Assembly (NCBI GenBank): GCA_024235135.1
Contig: JACKMZ010000006.1
Coordinates: 124,001 to 188,000, forward strand
Direction: 5' to 3'
Source of the DNA: Gammaproteobacteria bacterium
GTDB taxonomy: Bacteria > Pseudomonadota > Gammaproteobacteria > Competibacterales > Competibacteraceae
DNA length: 64,000 nt
Program-made: the position numbers and the translations under genes
Shown: piece by piece, positions 58,845 through 64,000 of the stretch
How the letters are laid out: each line of letters begins with the position of its first letter
How positions within the stretch are numbered: position 1 is the first letter of the stretch
Notes under the pieces: generated by a model
The model's database searches: none
Told to the model about the DNA's origin: nothing
Seen by the model: the letters and a program-made list of their open reading frames with translations, nothing else

Positions 58845-59204
58845 GTTGTCGTGCCTCCCTTTCAATGTCTAAGCCGGTTCCAGTATGACGCTGTACCGGA
58901 CGTCTTGCATGGCATTCCTTATCGCAATTACATTACGTTCCTATGAACGAAGGGTGCTCGATGCACGTCCGTATTGGATACGGCGCCTCAGTGTACGAGT
59001 TCGCCATTTCGACGTATTCTAGCCTGGGCCGCGGGGCCGAAACCGCCGCTTCCGCGACGGCGCGACGTAACGCTTCGCAATGGTCGGCCGGCGTTGGCAC
59101 AGCGGATTGCATCATGGCGATTTTGTAGCCACTCAAACTACGGAATAGGCCGCGTTGGGCAACCATTGGGACCCTAATCGCGACCGAGAACAAACGATAT
59201 AACT
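58845..59204. other. Intergenic region upstream of dusA
   Basis: 360 bases between divergent genes. The only coding-like frame (minus, 58933-59193) has no ribosome site at a plausible ATG and no recognisable domain. A TATAAC sequence 2 bases before the dusA start codon could be a -10 element only if translation begins later. No repeats were seen. Confidence 0.35.
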
Positions 59205-60233
59205 TTGTTTGATTTTGAAAATTCTAAGATAACCCGCTCGCATCGTTTCTGCGTCGCCCCGATGATGGACTGGACCGACCGGCATTGCCGGTATTTCCAC
59301 CGCCTGCTGTCGAGCCAAGCCCGTTTGTATACCGAGATGGTCACCACCGGGGCCGTTCTGCAGGGGGATCGTGATCGCCTGTTGGGTTTCGATGTCAGCG
59401 AACATCCCGTCGCGCTGCAACTGGGCGGCAGCGATCCCGGAGAACTCGCGGAAAGCTCCCGGATCGGCGCTGATTGGGGCTACGACGAAATCAATCTCAA
59501 TATCGGCTGTCCTTCGGACCGCGTGCAATCGGGCCGCTTCGGCGCCTGCCTGATGCTTGAACCGCAACGGGTCGCCGACTGTCTGGCCGCCATGACCGCG
59601 GCGGTCAATGTGCCGGTGACCGTCAAAACCCGTATCGGCGTGGATGATCACGATTCTTACGAGGAGCTGACGGATTTCGTCGAATGCTGTATCGCCGCCG
59701 GTTGCCGCACCTTCATCGTGCATGCCCGTAAAGCCTGGCTACAGGGGCTCAGTCCGCGCCAGAACCGTGAAATACCCCCGCTCCGCTACGAGATCGTGCA
59801 ACGACTCAAGCGGGATTTTTCCGATCTTGCCATCGTACTCAACGGCGGGCTCGACAACTTGGAGCAAGCGGCGGAGCACTTGCGCACGGTGGATGGCGTG
59901 ATGTTCGGGCGTGCCGCTTATCAAACTCCTTACCGGCTGGCCGAAGTGGATGCGCGGCTGTTTGGCTCCTCGTCGCCGGTACCGGGCCGCCACGCCGTCG
60001 TGCGCCGCCTGTTGCCTTACCTGGAAAGTCAATTGACGCTAGGCGTCCCTTTGCAGACGATGATTCGGCCTATGCTGGGACTGTTCCAGAATCAGGTCGG
60101 CGCGCGCGCCTGGCGTCGCCATCTTAGCGAAAACGCGCACCGGCGCGGCGCCGGTACGGAAGTCGTCCTGGCGGCCCTGCGTCAGGTTCCGGAAGAGGCC
60201 GGCGAGAGGGCAACCGCCCTGGGATACGCATGA
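59205..60233 (+). CDS. dusA: tRNA-dihydrouridine synthase A
   Basis: A 342-residue FMN enzyme reducing uridine in the tRNA D-loop. Conserved parts are FCVAPMMDWTDRHCRYFHRLLS, LYTEMVTTGAVL, EINLNIGCPSDRVQSGRFGACLM with the catalytic Cys, and CRTFIVHARKAWLQGLSPRQNREIPPL, the DusA-specific block. The start is TTG at 59205; no ATG precedes the domain in frame, so the exact start is uncertain. Its stop overlaps the next gene by 4 bases. Confidence 0.94.
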   Translation: MFDFENSKITRSHRFCVAPMMDWTDRHCRYFHRLLSSQARLYTEMVTTGAVLQGDRDRLLGFDVSEHPVALQLGGSDPGELAESSRIGADWGYDEINLNIGCPSDRVQSGRFGACLMLEPQRVADCLAAMTAAVNVPVTVKTRIGVDDHDSYEELTDFVECCIAAGCRTFIVHARKAWLQGLSPRQNREIPPLRYEIVQRLKRDFSDLAIVLNGGLDNLEQAAEHLRTVDGVMFGRAAYQTPYRLAEVDARLFGSSSPVPGRHAVVRRLLPYLESQLTLGVPLQTMIRPMLGLFQNQVGARAWRRHLSENAHRRGAGTEVVLAALRQVPEEAGERATALGYA

Positions 60234-60964
60234 CCGACAACCCCTGTTCCCGCCGAGGTTTCATGCAGATTTGCGGCGCCGCGGCTCTGCTGGCCAGCGA
60301 AGCCGCGCGTGTCTCCGCCCAGCAGCAACCGCTGGCGACTTTCGAGCGAGTCCTGTTGACCAATCCCCAGGGCGCCCCCCTGACCTGTGGCGACCTGCCC
60401 GTAGGACGCGAGTTCGTATTCTTCTACCCCTATGCCAGCACACCCTGCTTTATCCTGAAACTGGCTCAATCCACCCCGTCGAGCGTGGATTTGCAGACGG
60501 AGGACGGACACGCTTATCAATGGTCGGGGGGTGTCGGGCCGGAGCGCACCATCGTGGCCTTTTCCGCGATCTGCGCCCATCGCATGTCCTATCCCGCCGC
60601 TCAGGTCAGCTTCATCGGCTACCGCCCGGATACCATCGGCTATCTGGGCAAGGACAACAAAATCGAACGGACAACCGGCGTCATCCAGTGCTGTTCCGAA
60701 CAAAGCCTCTACGATCCCGCCCAGGGCGCGCGCGTCCTGTCGGGGCCGGCCCCGCAACCCTTGGCCGCCATCGCCTTGCAGACCGAGGATGACCGATTGT
60801 ATGCCACCGGCGTCTACGGCGGCGCTTTGTTCGATCGGTTTTTCGATCGCTTCGGATTTCGTTTGGCCCTGGATTTCGGCGAGGAGCACGCCCGTGAAAG
60901 GGTGCTTGGACAGGCCGTGGCACAGCCGCTGGATTCCTATACGCGGCAGCGCATCAAGTGCTGA
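60230..60964 (+). CDS. Secreted Rieske-fold-like protein with atypical ligands
   Basis: A 244-residue protein with a Tat-like signal (SRRGFMQICGAAALLASEA). A Rieske-type domain is suggested by AICAHRMSYP (C-x-H) and GVIQCCSEQSLYDPAQGARVLSGPAPQPLAAI. The second box of a normal Rieske site reads C-x2-H (CPCHGS); here C-C-S-E-Q-S puts Glu where His is expected, and both disulfide cysteines are replaced. The cluster may be altered or absent. It starts within the last codons of dusA (ATGA overlap). Partner unknown. Confidence 0.65.
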   Translation: MTDNPCSRRGFMQICGAAALLASEAARVSAQQQPLATFERVLLTNPQGAPLTCGDLPVGREFVFFYPYASTPCFILKLAQSTPSSVDLQTEDGHAYQWSGGVGPERTIVAFSAICAHRMSYPAAQVSFIGYRPDTIGYLGKDNKIERTTGVIQCCSEQSLYDPAQGARVLSGPAPQPLAAIALQTEDDRLYATGVYGGALFDRFFDRFGFRLALDFGEEHARERVLGQAVAQPLDSYTRQRIKC

Positions 60965-60998
60965 ATGATTTACACCGCCTGACGCGGGACCGTGTCTG

Positions 60999-61439
60999 AT
61001 GGGTCCCCTTCCTTGGTATGTGACGGCATTGGGCGCGGCCCTGGTGTGGGGCGTGCATTATCCCTTGCTGGACCACGCCCTCAAGCGTGTTTCCCTGGTT
61101 TCGCTGCTGTTGCTCAATGCCCTGCCCATGCTGTTGTTGGCGCCCGTCTTTTGGCGCACCCTGGCGGCGGACTGCCATATCCTGAGCAGCCTTGACTGGG
61201 ATCGACGGATTTTGCTCCTGACCCCCGCCTTGACCAATCTTTTGGCCTGCGTGCTGCTGTTCCTATCCATAGGCAGCAAAAACGCCACGCTCGCCAGTCT
61301 GATCGAGATTTCCTACCCGGTATTCGTGGCTTTGTTCGCCTATCTGTTGTTTCGGGAAATCCATATCGACCCCAAAGTCGCTTTGGGGGGATTGTTGGTC
61401 TTCGCCGGAGTGGTGCTGATTATCCTGAACAGCCCCTGA
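60999..61439 (+). CDS. Single-domain EamA/DMT-type membrane protein
   Basis: A 146-residue protein with about five hydrophobic segments (WYVTALGAALVWGVHYPLLDHAL, LVSLLLLNALPMLLLAPVF, ILLLTPALTNLLACVLLFLSIG, LIEISYPVFVALFAYLLFR, KVALGGLLVFAGVVLIILN). The last part reads like the second half of EamA transporters (glutamate/serine-rich ISYPVFVALFAYLLFRE then G-G-x2-V-F-A-G). It is half the usual ten-helix size, so it probably acts as a dimer or with a partner. It lies between the Rieske-like gene and the ABC transporter genes. Confidence 0.75.
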   Translation: MGPLPWYVTALGAALVWGVHYPLLDHALKRVSLVSLLLLNALPMLLLAPVFWRTLAADCHILSSLDWDRRILLLTPALTNLLACVLLFLSIGSKNATLASLIEISYPVFVALFAYLLFREIHIDPKVALGGLLVFAGVVLIILNSP

Positions 61440-61456
61440 AACCTCAGCCGCCCTTC

Positions 61457-62437
61457 ATGCCACCGCTGTTAACCGCACGCCAACTGGTCAAACGGTACCC
61501 CTTGCGTCATCCGGGTTCCCCTACGCCGTCCATGATCTTGGCGGTTAACGATATTGACATCGCGATCCACCCCGGCGAGACACTGGGACTGGTGGGCGAA
61601 AGCGGTTGCGGGAAATCCACGCTGGCCCGGCTGCTGGGCCTGTTGGAAATCCCGGACGCGGGGCGGATCTGGCTGGGCGATACCGAGGTGACGGCTTTGC
61701 CCCCGCGCCATTGGCGGTCGCTGCGGCGGCAGGTGCAGATGGTGTTTCAGGACCCCTTCGCCTCGCTTAATCCTCGATTGCCGGTATCGGCCATCGTGGC
61801 CGAACCGTGGCGGGTCCATGGCATGGGCACTCGCCGCGAGCAGCGGGAACGCTGCGCGGATTTGTTGGAACTCGTGGGTCTGGATGCGACGCAAATGGAT
61901 TATTATCCGCACGAATTCAGTGGCGGCCAGCGCCAGCGCATCGCCATCGCTCGGGCATTGGCGTTGGAACCCGCCCTGCTGATCGCCGACGAGCCCTTAT
62001 CCGCATTGGATGTGTCCGTGCAGAGTCAAATTCTCAATCTACTGGCCGATCTCAAGGAAAGGCTGGGCATTGCCTATCTGTTCATCAGTCACGACTTGGC
62101 GGTGGTGAATTATCTGGCGGATCGGGTCGCGGTCATGTATCGCGGTCGAATCGTGGAAAGCGCGCCACGACACCGGTTGTTCCGCGCGCCGTCCCACCCC
62201 TACAGCCGCGCCCTGCTGGCCGCGGCGCCCACACTCCGGCCCAAAGGCAAACGGCGTTCGGCGGGAATTCCCGACGAGTCGGCGATTTCGCAAGCGCCAT
62301 CCGGCGGCTGCCCCTATCAGCCGCGTTGCCCCAAGGCCCAAGCGTTGTGCCGTAAAGAGCTTCCCGGCTTGCGGGCCCACAATCCGCAAGCGGCGGAACA
62401 CCAGGTGGCCTGCCATTTCCCGGAACCGACATGGTAA
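61457..62437 (+). CDS. Peptide/nickel-type ABC transporter ATP-binding protein (OppF/DppF class)
   Basis: A 326-residue ATPase. Walker A GLVGESGCGKSTLARLL, Q-loop region MVFQDPFASLNPR, ABC signature EFSGGQRQRIAIARALAL, Walker B LLIADEPLSALDVSVQ and switch His FISHDLAVV are all intact. The C-terminal oligopeptide extension with a Cys pattern (CPYQPRCPKAQALC) is typical of the OppD/DppF class. It overlaps the permease gene by 7 bases. The companion OppD-type ATPase and a binding protein are not in the window. Confidence 0.92.
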   Translation: MPPLLTARQLVKRYPLRHPGSPTPSMILAVNDIDIAIHPGETLGLVGESGCGKSTLARLLGLLEIPDAGRIWLGDTEVTALPPRHWRSLRRQVQMVFQDPFASLNPRLPVSAIVAEPWRVHGMGTRREQRERCADLLELVGLDATQMDYYPHEFSGGQRQRIAIARALALEPALLIADEPLSALDVSVQSQILNLLADLKERLGIAYLFISHDLAVVNYLADRVAVMYRGRIVESAPRHRLFRAPSHPYSRALLAAAPTLRPKGKRRSAGIPDESAISQAPSGGCPYQPRCPKAQALCRKELPGLRAHNPQAAEHQVACHFPEPTW

Positions 62438-63384
62438 GGCTGGTGTTCAACCGCCTGCTGCAGGCGCTGATCGTGCTGTTGCTGATGTCCTTCGCCGTCT
62501 ACGGGCTGATGGGGCTGATGCCAGGCGATCCCATCGATCTCATGATCAGCGCGGACCCTTCCCTGAGCAGCGCCGACGCCCAGCACTTGAAGGCTTTATA
62601 TGGTTTGGACCAGCCCATCGTCGAACGCTGGTTTCATTGGCTGATCAGCAGCCTGTCGGGGAATCTCGGCTACTCCCGGCTGTATGCCGCGCCGGTCTGG
62701 GAAATATTGCAGCCGGCCCTGGGCAACAGCCTTCTGTTGCTGGGCGGCAGTTTTCTGCTGTCTCTGGCCATCGCCCTGCCGGCCGGCGTCTTTGCCGCGC
62801 TCAAACCGGCCTCGATGCGTGATTACTGCATCAACAGCCTGGCTTTTGCCGGCGTCGCGATTCCGACTTTCTGGCTGGGACTGATGCTGATCGCCCTGTT
62901 CGCGGTCACCCTGGGCTGGTTGCCGGCGGGAGGAACCGGCCGTTTGCAAGCCGCCGACTGGTGGGACCGCCTGGACTATCTGGTGTTGCCGGTCGTGACC
63001 CTGACCATCGCCAATCTGGCCAGCCACACCCGCTTTCTACGCGGAGCCATGTTGGAAGTCCTGCGCCAGGATTACATCCGCACCGCGCGGGCCAAAGGGG
63101 CGAGTACCCGGCGTATCGTATTCAAACATGCGCTGCGCAATGCCTTGATTCCCGTCGTCACCGTATTGGCCCTGGAGTTCGGCGCCCTGTTTTCCGGCGC
63201 CCTGGTCACCGAAACCGTCTTTGCCTGGCCGGGTGTCGGCAAGCTGATTTACGACGCCATCCTGGGCAACGATTTCAATCTAGCCCTGCTGGCCCTGCTG
63301 TTGGCCACCGCCATGACCTTATTGGGCAATCTGCTGGCGGATCTGGCCTACGCCTGGCTGGACCCGCGCATTCAATACCGATGA
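62431..63384 (+). CDS. Peptide-type ABC transporter permease (DppB/OppB class)
   Basis: A 317-residue inner-membrane permease with six helices and the BPD_transp_1 EAA loop DYIRTARAKGASTRRIVFKHALRNALIPVVTV. The N-terminus (MVRLVFNRLLQALIVLLLMSFAVYGLMGLMPGDP) is typical of DppB/OppB. It is coupled to the ATPase upstream (7-base overlap) and the next permease downstream (ATGA). Confidence 0.93.
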   Translation: MVRLVFNRLLQALIVLLLMSFAVYGLMGLMPGDPIDLMISADPSLSSADAQHLKALYGLDQPIVERWFHWLISSLSGNLGYSRLYAAPVWEILQPALGNSLLLLGGSFLLSLAIALPAGVFAALKPASMRDYCINSLAFAGVAIPTFWLGLMLIALFAVTLGWLPAGGTGRLQAADWWDRLDYLVLPVVTLTIANLASHTRFLRGAMLEVLRQDYIRTARAKGASTRRIVFKHALRNALIPVVTVLALEFGALFSGALVTETVFAWPGVGKLIYDAILGNDFNLALLALLLATAMTLLGNLLADLAYAWLDPRIQYR

Positions 63385-64000
63385 AGGTTCCCATGGGTCG
63401 CCCAGCGATTCGCTGGCGCTTTCTGCGTCATCGTCTGGTATTGGGCGGCGGGCTGGTTCTGCTGGTGCTGGGCTTGCTGTCCCTGAGCGCGCCGCTAGGC
63501 GAAACGCTACTGGGATTGGACGGCGACCAGGTTAATCTGCTCCAGCGTCTGCAGGAGCCTTCCGCCCACCATTGGCTGGGTACCGACGAACTGGGTCGGG
63601 ACGTGCTGTTGCGTCTTCTGTACGGCGGGCGCGTATCCTTATTGGTCGGGCTGGTCGGCGCCGTGGTGGCGGCGATCATCGGCACCGGCATCGGCTTGTT
63701 GGCGGGCTATCTGGGCGGCCGCTGGGATACTCTGCTGATGCGGATAACGGACGGCGTGATCGCCTTACCGCTGTTGCCTTTGCTGATCGTGCTGGCCGCG
63801 GTGGACCTGCAAAAACTGGGATTGCCCGCGAATCTGATTCAAGCCGAAACCGTCAGCCTGTATCGAATCATCATCATCGTCGCGCTGTTCGGCTGGACCC
63901 AGGTCGCCCGTTTGGTCCGAGGGGCGACCCTGAGCGTGCGCGAACGCGACTTCATCCTGGCGGCCCGGAGTATCGGCGCGGGGCCGCTACGCATCATGGC
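63381..64000 (+). CDS. Peptide-type ABC transporter permease (DppC/OppC class), partial
   Basis: About 206 residues are visible before the right edge. The OppC N-terminal helix (LVLGGGLVLLVLGLLSLSAPLG), then AHHWLGTDELGRDVLLRLLYGGRVSLLVGLVG, the signature of DppC/OppC, and the start of the EAA loop (VRERDFILAARSIGAGPLRIM) are present. The ATG overlaps the upstream stop by 4 bases. The C-terminal part lies outside the window. Confidence 0.93.
   Translation, partial: MKVPMGRPAIRWRFLRHRLVLGGGLVLLVLGLLSLSAPLGETLLGLDGDQVNLLQRLQEPSAHHWLGTDELGRDVLLRLLYGGRVSLLVGLVGAVVAAIIGTGIGLLAGYLGGRWDTLLMRITDGVIALPLLPLLIVLAAVDLQKLGLPANLIQAETVSLYRIIIIVALFGWTQVARLVRGATLSVRERDFILAARSIGAGPLRIM

Noticed and set aside
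58933..59193. Possible 60-86 residue minus-strand gene upstream of dusA
   Set aside because: No ribosome site at any ATG and no recognisable motif; left as intergenic.
1..64000. CRISPR arrays, tRNA or rRNA genes
   Set aside because: No regularly spaced repeats were seen, and no cloverleaf with a T-loop consensus or rRNA-like segment was found by reading.

Overview
The window is about 60% G+C, densely coded, and looks like the chromosome of a gammaproteobacterium. The lineage signals are a fabA-fabB pair, an Rsd/AlgQ-type protein, PBP1b (mrcB), a YoaA-type DinG helicase, tsaB, DusA, and serA divergent from a D-2-hydroxyglutarate dehydrogenase-like gene. Three tandem DUF2173 genes would fit a sulfur-oxidising or related environmental lineage, but that placement is inference. 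No rRNA, tRNA or CRISPR array was seen.

Layout. 1-1930: tssA-tssB-tssC of a type VI secretion system (T6SS), minus strand, with tssC cut by the window edge. 2.1-10.7 kb: metabolic and housekeeping genes (CoA-transferase, two PEBP paralogues, D2HGDH/serA, DUF2058, M48 protease, DUF898). 11-17.4 kb: an ECF sigma/anti-sigma pair, then a PepSY / cytochrome b561 / PepSY / transglutaminase / PhoPQ-like two-component block. 17.4-29 kb: rarD, a DUF2235 hydrolase coupled to an APH-like kinase/ATPase, PBP1b, TPR lipoprotein, helicase, tsaB, rsd, radical SAM. 29-36.6 kb: a second T6SS locus. Here vgrG, a small overlapping ORF, a DUF4123 chaperone, a duplicated-domain protein, a candidate effector, a SUMF1-domain protein and a phage Gp13-like protein run on the minus strand, and an orphan TssB-TssC fusion faces away from vgrG. 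36.6-38.6 kb: MaoC, fdhD, yjbQ.

38.8-45.9 kb is the accessory segment. It holds a type I restriction-modification locus broken by several deletions (hsdM, half hsdS, ImmA peptidase, cut DUF4411 PIN gene, hsdR lacking its N-terminal half), a DUF4160-DUF2442 pair behind a strong palindromic operator-like site, and the 3' remnant of an IS200/IS605 TnpB element. 45.9-64 kb: mnmE, RDD protein, three DUF2173 genes, an L,D-transpeptidase, upp-uraA, fabA-fabB, two glycosyltransferases, dusA, a Rieske-like protein with altered ligands, a half-size EamA transporter and a peptide-type ABC transporter (ATPase, permease, partial permease).

How parts work together: tssABC would build the contractile sheath/baseplate; the vgrG island supplies the spike, a loading chaperone and probably cargo; the TssB-TssC fusion is a non-canonical sheath relative located beside the spike gene. 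The best candidates for undescribed biology are that fusion, the uncharacterised genes downstream of vgrG, and the two operator-like palindrome sets (10867-10902 and 44635-44674).
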